Shown here in pieces: positions 28,312 through 37,227 of a stretch of DNA of 64,000 nucleotides. The stretch covers positions 1-64,000 of the forward strand of contig NZ_RHNX01000007.1 of assembly GCF_003946335.1 (NCBI RefSeq). The letters are read 5' to 3'. The position numbers and the translations under genes are program-made. This DNA comes from Levilactobacillus fujinensis (GTDB lineage Bacteria; Bacillota; Bacilli; Lactobacillales; Lactobacillaceae). The notes beneath the pieces were generated by a model, which was not told the DNA's origin, made no database searches, and worked only from the letters and a program-made list of their open reading frames with translations. How positions within the stretch are numbered: position 1 is the first letter of the stretch; each line of letters starts with the position of its first letter.

Positions 28312-28367
28312 AACAGCTTAAAGTCCCTTCACAACGTTCTTAAATTCTTTAAAACTAAGTAAACACA

Positions 28368-28407
28368 ATCAAGGTTGTTAGCGGACGAGTCCAATAGCAA
28401 CCTTGAT
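28368..28407 (-). terminator. Intercistronic hairpin between asnB and the ligase gene
   Basis: ATCAAGGTTG and CAACCTTGAT make a perfect ten-base stem with a 20-base loop. The following TGTGTTTACTTAG is only weakly T-rich, so this looks like an attenuator or mRNA-processing element rather than a full stop. Confidence 0.55.
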
Positions 28408-28443
28408 CGTTATCGGCCAGCTAAAGCGCTATGCCGTTTTTAA

Positions 28444-30327
28444 TTAAATTTGGGTGCGGTGAACCAGATCAACCGTCTTAGCCGTCGTGTCTTCTGGGAA
28501 GAAAACTTCATACCACAAGATAAACGTATAGATGGTAAAAATCTTTTGCATGCTGGATTTTCCGTTGATGTGTTCGTGAAGAATATCCATCAGGGCATCC
28601 GTGTTAAAGAACTTGTGGGCCACGTCGGAGTTAAACGCTTCGATAATCCGTGACTTGTAAGGTTCCGTCTTGATCCAGGTTGCTATTGGGGATGGGAAAC
28701 CCATCTTTTCCTTCTTCGCAACTCGTTCTGGCAATTCAGCCTCAGCAGCAGCTCGCAGAGATACCTTGGTCTCATCGGTATGAATCCGTGTCTTAACCGG
28801 CATAGTCGCGGCAAACTTTGCAACTTCCTTGTCGACTAATGGCGTCCGGACTTCCAGCGAGTTTGCCATACTCATCCGGTCGGCCTTATGCAAAATGTCA
28901 TAAGGTAACCAGGTGTTGATGTCAAAGTACTGCATCTGCGTCATTTCATCTAAGCCTTTAACGTCATCAAACAAGTGCTTCGTGTAGGCCCCAGCATCTT
29001 GGTTGAGCTTTGGGTTCTTCAAGATCTTATTCCGGTCGTGGTAGTCAAACACATAGTTGACCCGGTAGTAGCGTTCACTCAGTGGCTGTGCACCCCGAAC
29101 CAAGAACCGTCGACCATGGAAGCGAGGGAACTTTTCAGCAATTGCGCCTAACATCTTCCGGATACCACCTGGAACCCACTTTTGGTAACGTTCAAATGGA
29201 ATGGCTTCAAGGTAGGTATTGTATCCACCGAAGAATTCATCGGCACCCTCACCAGACAATGCTACCTTAACGGCTTCACGTGTCCCCTTTGAGAGGTAGT
29301 AGAGCTGCATGGCTGAAGGGTTAGATAACGGCTCATCCATGTAATACATAATAGTTGGTAAGATATCAAAGTAATCGTCACCCGTCATGTAAAGTGGCGT
29401 ATTTTTCTGTTTGATTTCCTTGGCAAATTCCGTGGACCAGCTCAACTCACTATACTTGGAGTTTTTGAACCCTAAGGAGAAAGATTGAATTGGCTGGAGC
29501 TTGGACGCTTCATTGAGCACGTAGGAGGAGTCGATTCCACTAGATAGGAAGCTACCCACTTCAACATCGGCAATCATATGCGTCTTAACAGATTCATCAA
29601 CGATACCGCGAATCTTCTTAGCGTCTTCTTCGACCGTTTGACTATTATCGATGTGGTCATAGTTGAACTTGAAGTACCGGTGCGTTTCAGTTTCTCCATT
29701 GGCGTGATGAATGAAGTACTGGCCAGGTAATACCTTGTAAACATTCTTGAACATGGTTTCGCGGGAAGGAATAAATTCAAAACTCAAATGAATGGGTAAA
29801 AGTTCTTCGTTGAATTCCTTCTTAAAATTAGGATGTTCCAGGAACGCTTTAATTTCGGAAGCCCAAAGGAAAGTCTTGCCGTCATCGTAGTAATACATTG
29901 GCTTAATCCCAAAGTGGTCACGCGCACCAAAGACTTCGTTCTTCGTCTTGTCATAAATGGCAAAGGCATACATCCCTCGGAGTCGATCCAACAGTTTTGG
30001 TCCCCAGGCATCATACCCGTGAATCAGAACTTCTGAGTCCACATCCGTCCTGAATTCATAGCCTAACTTCTGCAAATCGGCCCGGATTTCTTGGTAGTTA
30101 TAAATTTCACCGTTAAAGGTCAAAACCTTTGTTTGATCACGGTTATACATTGGTTGCTTCCCGTGGGCTAAATCAATAATCGATAACCGGCGGAACCCCA
30201 TTACAGCCTGTTCATCGTGGAAGTAAGCCTCGTCATCTGGCCCCCGGTGTTTGATCCGATCTGCCATATCATTGATTGTACTGGTCGGAACATCTTTTTG
30301 ATTCACATAGCCAACGAATCCACACAT
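28444..30327 (-). CDS. asnB: Glutamine-hydrolysing asparagine synthase family protein (AsnB/AsnH)
   Basis: 627 residues. The N-terminal glutaminase starts MCGFVGYVN, with Cys2 as nucleophile after removal of Met, which decides the start at 30327 (AAAAAGGGG upstream). The synthetase domain has the PP-loop SSGIDSSYV near residue 260. In Lactococcus the related AsnH amidates D-Asp to D-Asn in the cross-bridge; the ligase and racemase genes downstream suggest that role here. Free asparagine synthesis is the alternative. Confidence 0.9.
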   Translation of the reverse strand: MCGFVGYVNQKDVPTSTINDMADRIKHRGPDDEAYFHDEQAVMGFRRLSIIDLAHGKQPMYNRDQTKVLTFNGEIYNYQEIRADLQKLGYEFRTDVDSEVLIHGYDAWGPKLLDRLRGMYAFAIYDKTKNEVFGARDHFGIKPMYYYDDGKTFLWASEIKAFLEHPNFKKEFNEELLPIHLSFEFIPSRETMFKNVYKVLPGQYFIHHANGETETHRYFKFNYDHIDNSQTVEEDAKKIRGIVDESVKTHMIADVEVGSFLSSGIDSSYVLNEASKLQPIQSFSLGFKNSKYSELSWSTEFAKEIKQKNTPLYMTGDDYFDILPTIMYYMDEPLSNPSAMQLYYLSKGTREAVKVALSGEGADEFFGGYNTYLEAIPFERYQKWVPGGIRKMLGAIAEKFPRFHGRRFLVRGAQPLSERYYRVNYVFDYHDRNKILKNPKLNQDAGAYTKHLFDDVKGLDEMTQMQYFDINTWLPYDILHKADRMSMANSLEVRTPLVDKEVAKFAATMPVKTRIHTDETKVSLRAAAEAELPERVAKKEKMGFPSPIATWIKTEPYKSRIIEAFNSDVAHKFFNTDALMDILHEHINGKSSMQKIFTIYTFILWYEVFFPEDTTAKTVDLVHRTQI

Positions 30328-30407
30328 GTGCGTATCCCCTTTTTCTTGTTTAGTCTTTAATCTAATTTGATCGTTCATTAAGATTTAAATGAAACACAAC
30401 ACCCATT

Positions 30408-30416
30408 ATTTTAGCA
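30408..30416 (-). promoter_or_regulatory. Promoter for the asnB operon
   Basis: TGCTAAAAT on the minus strand is an extended -10. No good -35 is seen at 17 bases. A TTGACA further upstream overlaps the end of the regulator gene and is too far away for this -10. Confidence 0.5.
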
Positions 30417-30475
30417 AATTTATTTCGGGAATACCATATTATTAAGGATTCTTAACGAGATAGCTGTCAATGCCC

Positions 30476-31177
30476 TCATTCCGGAGCCAATTCGGCAAGT
30501 TTAGCAACGTTAATCACCTTAACTTGCCGGCGACCAACCGTCTCTAAGACCCCTTTGGTACTCAATTGTTTCAGTTTTCGACTAAGCGATTCCGGGGTCA
30601 TCCCCAGATAGGCTGCCAGGTCTTGTTTACTCATTGGCAGCTCGAACGTTCCAGTCCGATGACCGCTTAATTCCTGTAAGTAGCCGGCCAACCGCGGTAA
30701 TGCATCCGGAATCGCCAATAACGTGGCTTGTTTCTCGGCTGTCTTGAGTCGCACCGCCAACGCTCCCAATAGGGACAGGGCTAATGGTGGCAAAGACTTG
30801 ATCAGCGCCGTCAGGGAAGCCCGTGAAATTGTACAAAGTTCGGTCGTGGTCGTGGCTTCGGCGTAGGAGCCATGGATTTCATCGGTAAACAACGCAATTT
30901 CGCCAACAAAGTCCCCGGGATTTAAGACCCGCAAGACCTGTTCGTGACCATCATCGGCCAAATGATAAAGGCGTACCTGCCCCTGATTGACAATGTATAA
31001 CGTTTGGGAAACTTCTCCAGCACTAAACACGGCACCCCCTTTATCCGCATGAATCGGCCGGGTCACCTTAGCAACCGAGGTAATTTGATCATCAGTTAAC
31101 TGTTGAAAAATTGGTACGCCGGTCACGCATTCCCGTTCGCGTTCTATAGAGTGTTCATGCTGGTGTCCATGTTCCAT
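30476..31177 (-). CDS. Crp/Fnr family regulator, FLP-like
   Basis: 233 residues: His-rich N-terminus (MEHGHQHEHS), cyclic-nucleotide-binding-like beta roll (about 20-140) and a C-terminal Crp helix-turn-helix (DLAAYLGMTPESLSRKLKQL). There is no Fnr-type iron-sulphur cysteine cluster. The two cysteines C17 and C115 resemble the redox pair of the FLP regulator of Lacticaseibacillus casei. ATG 31177 has AAAAGGAG upstream; the frame is open to 31303. It lies directly upstream of asnB on the same strand. Confidence 0.82.
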   Translation of the reverse strand: MEHGHQHEHSIERERECVTGVPIFQQLTDDQITSVAKVTRPIHADKGGAVFSAGEVSQTLYIVNQGQVRLYHLADDGHEQVLRVLNPGDFVGEIALFTDEIHGSYAEATTTTELCTISRASLTALIKSLPPLALSLLGALAVRLKTAEKQATLLAIPDALPRLAGYLQELSGHRTGTFELPMSKQDLAAYLGMTPESLSRKLKQLSTKGVLETVGRRQVKVINVAKLAELAPE

Positions 31178-31605
31178 GACGGCATCTCCTTTTAAATTTA
31201 TGTTCTTTATACTGCGGCTGCCAGGGTTACTATCTGTTGTGAGGACACTTCGGACTGTGGGCGTAGTTGGTCCCAACTCGCACCATTCCTGACTTTTGCT
31301 CAACCATGATGCCTATTGAAAGCCTTGTACTCCCGATAGTTTACTTCCCAATCGACCATAAATTTTATGGCCATCTTTCTAGTCAATAGATATAGGCACA
31401 GGGGCGCAACATGCTAGCCACACCTGGCGAGCGGCCCACGACGTTAGCCGCCTACTATTCTAGTCTCCAATTTTCAACGGCCTGAACAGCCTCTATTCTA
31501 GTCCCGGTCGCGACCGCCGACAATATCGAATAAGTGCATTGATTAATCCCATTTTAGCAAAGACTGGCCGGAATACGGTAAAAGATGCCTCACTTCACTA
31601 AAATG
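31178..31605. other. Gene-free divergent spacer
   Basis: About 430 bases between the divergent regulator and dipeptidase genes. It contains two copies of CTATTCTAGTC (31455 and 31493) and no convincing reading frame or RNA fold. Confidence 0.45.
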
Positions 31606-31614
31606 TGCTATAGT
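31606..31614 (+). promoter_or_regulatory. Extended -10 promoter for the C69 dipeptidase
   Basis: TGCTATAGT forms an extended -10 about 33 bases before the start codon. Confidence 0.5.
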
Positions 31615-31647
31615 GATTTCAATATTATCCTTGAAGGAGGACCTTTC

Positions 31648-33057
31648 ATGTTACGCTTTACGCACCAAGCCTGTACCTCGTTTTTAGCCGGTAAACACGC
31701 TACCATCGATGGCAGCACACTCATTGCCCGCAACGAAGATAACTTTGTGGCAATCTGGCCCAAACGGGTAATGGTCCATCCAGCCGATGAATCCCGTGAT
31801 CTGACCTTTATCTCTAAAAAAAATCATTTCACGACGACCCTACCGGAACACGCCGTCCACTACACGGCGATGCCCGATACCAATCCCGATGAAGGCCATT
31901 ATGAAGAAAGTGGGATCAATGCCCACAATGTCGCTATGAGTGCCACCGAGAGTGCCTATACCAATAGTTTAGTCTTGGGAGTCGATCCGTTAGTTGCCAC
32001 TGGCATCGCCGAAGACGCCATGCTCACGGTGATTCTCCCTTACATTGACTCCGCTCGCGCTGGCATACAACGTCTAGGTCAGCTGGTCACCACTGCCGGA
32101 GCCGCCGAAACGAACGGTGTCCTGTTTAGCGACACCGATGAGGTCTGGTACATGGAAATCGTTAGCGGTCATCATTGGGTCGCCCAACGCATCCCAGACG
32201 ATGCTTACGCCGTGGTTGCTAACCAACTAGCCATTGAGGATATTGACTTTGATGACCCGAAAAACTTCATGGCCTCTGCCAATATTCAGCATTTTGTCCA
32301 GGCTCATCGGTTGAATCCAGATGGCAATCGCTTCAACTCTCGTCATATCTTTGGCACGCACACGGCGGATGACGCACATTACAACACACCTCGTGTCTGG
32401 TACGGACACAAGTTATTCACACCAAGTGCCTTCGAGGAACCAACTAGTATGGCGTTACCTTTCATTCGGCACGCCGAGCAAAAAATCAGTGTGCCGCAAG
32501 TCGAAGCCTTTCTCGGATCACACTACCAAGAAACACCGTTTGATCCCTTAGGCAACGGCACTGAACAGGAACGCCATCAATTCCGTGCGGTTGGTCTTTC
32601 GCGGACACAAAATTCACATATTTTACAACTCAGAAGAGATGTCGTTCCCGCTTTAGCTGGCGTCATCTGGCAAGCGCTTGGTAATCCGGCCTTCAGCCCC
32701 TACCTCCCCGTCTACGCAGCTGGTAATCAACTCGATGCGACATTTGCAGGGGACAATACGGATTACAACGGTCAAAACCCTTATTGGGCGGCCAAATTAC
32801 TCAACATTTTGAGTGAAGACCACTACCGACAGAATCGGAAACTACGTGACAGCTTCTTGACTACCATGCAATCCTGGGGTATCCAACGCTTAACCAGTGG
32901 CGATGTAATTTCTGCGCCAGATGAAATGAGTCTAGGCGTCCTCAACGCAGAAACCGCTCAGTTATTTAACACCGCAATTCAAGAACAGATCGGCAAGTTG
33001 GTTCAGGCCAACGCGGACCTCTCAGCACTCTCTTTTACCATGGATGATAATCTCTAA
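31648..33057 (+). CDS. C69 family dipeptidase (PepD type)
   Basis: 469-residue N-terminal-nucleophile hydrolase. The short leader ends before Cys9 in QACTSFLAGK, the expected nucleophile exposed by self-processing. DGSTLIARNED is the family motif. It releases amino acids from a broad range of dipeptides in the cytosol. ATG 31648 has AAGGAGG six bases upstream; the frame is open to 31585. Lactobacilli carry several such paralogues. Confidence 0.92.
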   Translation: MLRFTHQACTSFLAGKHATIDGSTLIARNEDNFVAIWPKRVMVHPADESRDLTFISKKNHFTTTLPEHAVHYTAMPDTNPDEGHYEESGINAHNVAMSATESAYTNSLVLGVDPLVATGIAEDAMLTVILPYIDSARAGIQRLGQLVTTAGAAETNGVLFSDTDEVWYMEIVSGHHWVAQRIPDDAYAVVANQLAIEDIDFDDPKNFMASANIQHFVQAHRLNPDGNRFNSRHIFGTHTADDAHYNTPRVWYGHKLFTPSAFEEPTSMALPFIRHAEQKISVPQVEAFLGSHYQETPFDPLGNGTEQERHQFRAVGLSRTQNSHILQLRRDVVPALAGVIWQALGNPAFSPYLPVYAAGNQLDATFAGDNTDYNGQNPYWAAKLLNILSEDHYRQNRKLRDSFLTTMQSWGIQRLTSGDVISAPDEMSLGVLNAETAQLFNTAIQEQIGKLVQANADLSALSFTMDDNL

Positions 33058-33116
33058 TCTCCAGATTACGTGGCCGTCCCAATCGTATATTGGTATCGTT
33101 TTCAGAGCAATTGCGC

Positions 33117-33122
33117 TATAAT
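33117..33122 (+). promoter_or_regulatory. -10 element for the 78-residue protein gene
   Basis: A perfect TATAAT 35 bases before the start codon. No convincing -35 is seen at 17 bases. Confidence 0.55.
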
Positions 33123-33156
33123 GAAATTAGCAACTAGCCCTGAAAGGAATGATTAC

Positions 33157-33393
33157 ATGGATGAAGTTGTACTTTTCAACCCTGGTGATTCAATTGGTAA
33201 CTTTCACGATTATCATGAAGCCGTTCAAACGGCGCAAATTTATCAAGAACGGCACGATCAATCCGGTCACGTGCTGGTCGTTAAAAGCGATCGTGGCGAG
33301 CCGTCATTCGATATCTTCTTAGCGGAACAACAACTGAGTGATAAGACGGAACCATCCACCACCAAACGCTATACCGTCTCAAAAAAATTGTAA
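33157..33393 (+). CDS. Small hypothetical protein
   Basis: 78 residues, acidic and soluble, starting MDEVVLFNPGDSIGN. ATG 33157 is chosen because AAAGGA lies eight bases upstream; the frame is open to 33070. It has its own -10 and a strong terminator, so it is likely a real transcription unit. I do not recognise the family. Confidence 0.7.
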   Translation: MDEVVLFNPGDSIGNFHDYHEAVQTAQIYQERHDQSGHVLVVKSDRGEPSFDIFLAEQQLSDKTEPSTTKRYTVSKKL

Positions 33394-33400
33394 ACGAATT

Positions 33401-33439
33401 AAAGCGCACCGTCGATTTAACCTCGACGATGCGCTTTTT
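33401..33439 (+). terminator. Terminator after the 78-residue protein gene
   Basis: AAAGCGCA(CC)GTCGA pairs with TCGAC(GA)TGCGCTTT, followed by TTTG. Confidence 0.88.
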
Positions 33440-33535
33440 GATTGGCTTAAGTTGATTAACGCCGGTTCACCCCATATCTGCCGACCGATAAACCGCAGAA
33501 CGCGCTAAAGTTGCCAATTTTCGCCAGTAATTTAG

Positions 33536-36052
33536 TTATTTTTGAAATAGTTTCAGTTGGTCTCGTAGGTATTTACCGGTAACACTAGCTGAATTTTCGC
33601 TGACTTCAACGGGTGTTCCCGTAGCAACTAGTTGACCACCGTCGATGCCACCACCCGGACCCATGTCGATAACGTAATCGGCATTGGCGATCAAGTCGAG
33701 ATCATGTTCGATAGCAATGACTGTCGCCCCCTGCTGTAAGAGCTGGTCGAAAACTTTGACCAACTGCTGGATATCCAGGGGATGTAGGCCGACTGTAGGT
33801 TCATCGAAAATAAATAACGTACCGGTCTGGCGCTTACCAATCCGTGACACTAGTTTCAACCGCTGGGCTTCACCACCAGACAAGGCCGGTGTACTTTCCC
33901 CTAGCAGGAGGTATCCCAGGCCCATATCATGGAGCGTTTGCAACGTTTGTGTGATTCCCGTTTCGTCGGTAAAGACTTTGAGCGCCTCATCGACGGACAA
34001 TGCCAAAATATCTGCGATGCTATAACCTTCCCATTTAACGGTCAGCGTTTCCTGATTGTAACGTTCCCCATGACACTGAGGGCAAACTTCCGTGATATCC
34101 GGCAAATACTGGACGTCCAGCGAGATTTGCCCAGTCCCATTACACATTGGGCAGGCCCCCGCCTTCACATTGTAAGAGAAACGACTGTTTGTGTAACCCA
34201 GCTTCTGAGCTTCAGGGGTCGCCGCAAATAACTTCCGCAGACGATCTAGAATGTCCGTATACGTCGCAACGGTCGACCGAACATTTTTTCCGACCGGAAC
34301 GGAATCGACCTTAACGATGTGCCGAACTCCGGCACGGTCCAGCCGTGTGACGTGTTGCGGCAAAGCTCGGTGGTCAACGTCCGCTTCAATTGCAGGAATC
34401 AAACTGTCCAAGACCAGCGTCGTTTTACCAGCCCCACTCATCCCCGTTACCGTGGTCAATCGATTCTTTGGGAATTTAACGGCAACATCGTCAATATTGA
34501 AACGGTGCTGGACCTCAATGTCTAGGCTCCCCTTTTGCCAGAGCGCTTTAGGCGCTAGTTGTGGCCGTTCCCGTAGCTGCGCGGTCCCATTTAGAAATGG
34601 TGCAATTAGGGAGTGGGGGCTGGCCGCAATGGTCGCGACAGCGCCTTCATCGACCACCGTTCCACCAGTCTTTCCGGCGCCCGGACCAATTTCAATGACA
34701 TAATCGGCAGCACTAATGATTCGCGTATCGTGATCGACTACCACTACGGAGTTTCCTTGAGCAACTAACCCGTGGAACGCCTTGATCAGTCCGGTCACAT
34801 TGGCTGGATGCAGGCCTACCGATGGCTCGTCCAATACGTATAAAACACCAGTCGTGGCACTGCGCAGCGTACGTCCTAACTGAATGCGTTGGAGTTCGCC
34901 AGTTGATAACGTGGCCCCCGGCCGGCTTAATGTCAGGTAGTCTAAACCGAGATCGACCATGGGCTGTAAACTCAACAACAGTTCGTCGACCAAACTCTGG
35001 CCCAACTGCTGCATGTTCGCTGGCAACCAGTCAACAATGGTTCCGGCAAACTCCCGTAACTCATTGATGGGCAAATCACAAACTTCTGCAATGTTCTTTC
35101 CGTTAAGCCTTTGCTTAAGTAGATTGGGATTCAACCGCGTCCCATGACAAGTGGGACAGGTATCAAATGTATAGAATTTATTGAGCTTCGCAATCGTCCG
35201 CTCATTTTTCGTGGTCGCCATACTGTCTTCCACAGCCGCAAAGGCATTTTCATAAACAGCTTTATCCATATGAAAAATTTTGCCCTTACTACTAGGAATA
35301 TCCAACGAAACAAACTGTTTTTTACCATGCAGAACCCGTTGCTTATCTGGTTCACTTAGATCTTTATAGGGCACATCGGTTGGAATTCCAATGGCATTGG
35401 CCACGGTTGGCATAAAGTTCCGACCAGGCAAATGCCAAGACGCCACCGCCCCCTCCGCCAACGTCTGATCTTCATTTCCGATGATTAAGGATGCATCTAG
35501 TTGCCGCACCTCACCAAGACCGCCACACGTCGGGCAGGCACCATCCGAATTAAAAGCAAAGCTCTCCGCTCCCGGCGCCCTAAAGGTCACGCCACAGGTC
35601 GGACAAGTCACGTAACCATCATTTTCGGCCACATCTAATGTTGGTGGCACTTGGTGGCCGTTGGGACAAACTGGCGAGCCCAGCCGCGAGAAAACAAGCC
35701 GCAAAATATTGAGGCTCTCAGACATGGTCCCCACTGTTGACCGAACACCCGGAACCTGTGGCCGTTGGCGCAAAGCTAATGCGGATGGCAGGTACTCTAC
35801 CGAATCCACGGCAGCTTTCCCCATTTGATTAATTCGTCGTCGGGTAAAGGTTGACAGCGCATTTAGATAGCGCCGTGCCCCCTCAGCATACAGAACACCC
35901 ATGGCTAGTGATGATTTCCCCGAACCACTGCGTCCGGTGATGGCAACGAACTTATTCAAGGGAATGTCCACGTCCAGATTCTTTAGGTTGTTGACCTTGG
36001 CACCCCGAACCTTAATCTTGGTTGGTAATTGTGTCTTTGATTGATTTGGCAT
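33536..36052 (-). CDS. UvrA-like ABC ATPase (UvrA paralogue)
   Basis: 838 residues, clearly shorter than housekeeping UvrA (about 940-950). Two ABC modules: Walker A GRSGSGKSS near residue 40 and GMSGAGKTT near 535; signatures LSTGELQRIQLGR and LSGGEAQRLKL; zinc-binding CPTCG/CPTCGG and CPMCNGTG/CPQCHG pairs. The UvrB-binding insert seems shortened. Paralogues of this class are linked to DNA damage or drug tolerance rather than general excision repair. Transcribed alone and divergent from the vanZ-like gene. Confidence 0.88.
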   Translation of the reverse strand: MPNQSKTQLPTKIKVRGAKVNNLKNLDVDIPLNKFVAITGRSGSGKSSLAMGVLYAEGARRYLNALSTFTRRRINQMGKAAVDSVEYLPSALALRQRPQVPGVRSTVGTMSESLNILRLVFSRLGSPVCPNGHQVPPTLDVAENDGYVTCPTCGVTFRAPGAESFAFNSDGACPTCGGLGEVRQLDASLIIGNEDQTLAEGAVASWHLPGRNFMPTVANAIGIPTDVPYKDLSEPDKQRVLHGKKQFVSLDIPSSKGKIFHMDKAVYENAFAAVEDSMATTKNERTIAKLNKFYTFDTCPTCHGTRLNPNLLKQRLNGKNIAEVCDLPINELREFAGTIVDWLPANMQQLGQSLVDELLLSLQPMVDLGLDYLTLSRPGATLSTGELQRIQLGRTLRSATTGVLYVLDEPSVGLHPANVTGLIKAFHGLVAQGNSVVVVDHDTRIISAADYVIEIGPGAGKTGGTVVDEGAVATIAASPHSLIAPFLNGTAQLRERPQLAPKALWQKGSLDIEVQHRFNIDDVAVKFPKNRLTTVTGMSGAGKTTLVLDSLIPAIEADVDHRALPQHVTRLDRAGVRHIVKVDSVPVGKNVRSTVATYTDILDRLRKLFAATPEAQKLGYTNSRFSYNVKAGACPMCNGTGQISLDVQYLPDITEVCPQCHGERYNQETLTVKWEGYSIADILALSVDEALKVFTDETGITQTLQTLHDMGLGYLLLGESTPALSGGEAQRLKLVSRIGKRQTGTLFIFDEPTVGLHPLDIQQLVKVFDQLLQQGATVIAIEHDLDLIANADYVIDMGPGGGIDGGQLVATGTPVEVSENSASVTGKYLRDQLKLFQK

Positions 36053-36131
36053 GAAAACTAATGGCCCCTTTCACCCAATTTTAAAATGACTGTGTTGCTC
36101 TCTAGCTTAACATTTAATCTTGAAAAAGGCA

Positions 36132-36160
36132 TTGCCGGTCCCTTGGAGACTGGGTATACT
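36132..36160 (+). promoter_or_regulatory. Promoter for vanZ-ybjQ operon
   Basis: TTGCCG and TATACT with the ideal 17-base spacer, 25 bases upstream of the start codon. Confidence 0.7.
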
Positions 36161-36184
36161 AGACGTACTAAGGGGGCACACAAC

Positions 36185-36685
36185 ATGATACGATGGCTAC
36201 CTTTTATTCTGGTCAGCCTATTGTGGGCCAGCTTGGGTCTCAAGGACCTGCTGGCTCACCGCTATCGCCGTATTTGGTGGTGGCTGGGGTGCTGGGGGCT
36301 CAATGCCCTCACTTGGACCCCTATTACGATTACACTAGGTAATAGCGTTGGTGAGATTTCGTCCTTCGAATGGGCAGGCGGTACTTGGGTGCTGATTCCA
36401 CTACAACGAGCAAGCATTGACCTATCCTTCTGGGCCAACATTGTGATGACGGTACCCCAAGGGATGCTGCTACAATTCAACTGGTCACAGACTCGTTGGC
36501 CCCGCTGGCTGCTTGCAGGCCTCGCAACGGGGTTAACGTTGGAAACGGGTCAAGCAATTTTTAATGCTTGCGTTCACCTCGGACGTTGGGTTGATATCAA
36601 CGATGTGTTGACCAACTGTCTCGGTGTCATCATTGGGGCAGCCTGCATGTGGGGATTACAACGCCACTTTCGGTGGTTAAATTGA
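36185..36685 (+). CDS. VanZ-like family membrane protein
   Basis: 166-residue protein with four membrane helices (about 3-20, 30-50, 85-103, 130-155) and the VanZ-type pattern NIVMTVPQGMLL and GLTLETGQAIFN ... VDINDVLTNCLGVIIG. VanZ relatives change teicoplanin or lipopeptide tolerance in some species; the role here is unknown. ATG 36185 has AAGGGGG upstream. Followed after 13 bases by a YbjQ-like gene. Confidence 0.87.
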   Translation: MIRWLPFILVSLLWASLGLKDLLAHRYRRIWWWLGCWGLNALTWTPITITLGNSVGEISSFEWAGGTWVLIPLQRASIDLSFWANIVMTVPQGMLLQFNWSQTRWPRWLLAGLATGLTLETGQAIFNACVHLGRWVDINDVLTNCLGVIIGAACMWGLQRHFRWLN

Positions 36686-36698
36686 GGAGGAAAGAATA

Positions 36699-36992
36699 AT
36701 GTTCATGACAACTGGTGGTCTAAACCGCTCACATGCCATTCAAGGCATCTTGACAGCAACGGCTCACACGATGCTCCGCTCGGAAAAGCCAGATGAGTTT
36801 TCCTTATTTGACAGGCTATTCGATGAGGCCAAACAGGATTTGATGAAGCAGGCACAGGAATCCGGTGCCGATGGGTTAATTGAAGTTCGCTTCAATACCG
36901 AGGTCGTCCGGATGAACGTTGCACCAAAATTTCTGATTGTTCACGGTTATGGCACGGCAATAAAATTTCCAAATCAAAAAAAATCTGAATAA
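36699..36992 (+). CDS. YbjQ/DUF74-like small protein
   Basis: 97 residues with the YbjQ pattern of a G-rich start, a helix with EAKQDLMKQAQESGADGLIEVRF, and a closing HGYGTAIKF strand. Members form small pentameric rings and have been called heavy-metal-binding, without firm proof. GAGGAGG precedes the ATG. Second gene of the vanZ operon; its stop codon overlaps a perfect inverted repeat. Confidence 0.7.
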   Translation: MFMTTGGLNRSHAIQGILTATAHTMLRSEKPDEFSLFDRLFDEAKQDLMKQAQESGADGLIEVRFNTEVVRMNVAPKFLIVHGYGTAIKFPNQKKSE

Positions 36993-37016
36993 AGGGGTTC
37001 CCATTTATTCAGATTT
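36972..37016 (-). terminator. Terminator oriented against the prophage side
   Basis: AAATCTGAATAAA and TTTATTCAGATTT form a perfect 13-base stem over the end of the ybjQ gene. The T run (eight T) follows on the minus strand, so it terminates leftward transcription best. It may work weakly for ybjQ itself. Confidence 0.75.
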
Positions 37017-37044
37017 AGTGTAATATACTATTTGTTGTTGAGTT

Positions 37045-37128
37045 GCCCCGATGGCGGAACTGGCAGACGCGCAGCGTTCAGGTCGCTGTTTGAGTGATCA
37101 AGTACAGGTTCGAATCCTGCTCGGGGCA
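37045..37128 (+). tRNA. tRNA-Leu (anticodon CAG)
   Basis: 84 bases with acceptor GCCCCGA/TCGGGGC, D-arm GCGGAACTGGCAGACGC, anticodon stem CAGCG/CGCTG with loop TTCAGGT, a long variable arm and T-arm CAGGTTCGAATCCTG. The anticodon CAG reads CUG. Discriminator A, no encoded CCA. TATACT at 37024 may be its -10. It lies at the left edge of the prophage and is the probable attachment site. Confidence 0.95.
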
Positions 37129-37163
37129 TCAAAATACCAATTAGTTCCTTCTGGAACTGCTTG

Positions 37164-37190
37164 AAACGCTGAGAAATCAGCGTTTTTTAT
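37164..37190 (+). terminator. Terminator after tRNA-Leu
   Basis: AAACGCTGA and TCAGCGTTT around GAAA, followed by TTTATTTTG. Confidence 0.85.
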
Positions 37191-37227
37191 TTTGTCTAAA
37201 CGATATAAAACGATTCAAAACGGTATC

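Noticed and set aside
31455-31503. Direct repeats CTATTCTAGTC as a CRISPR or iteron
   Set aside because: Only two copies 38 bases apart, no further repeats and no related genes.
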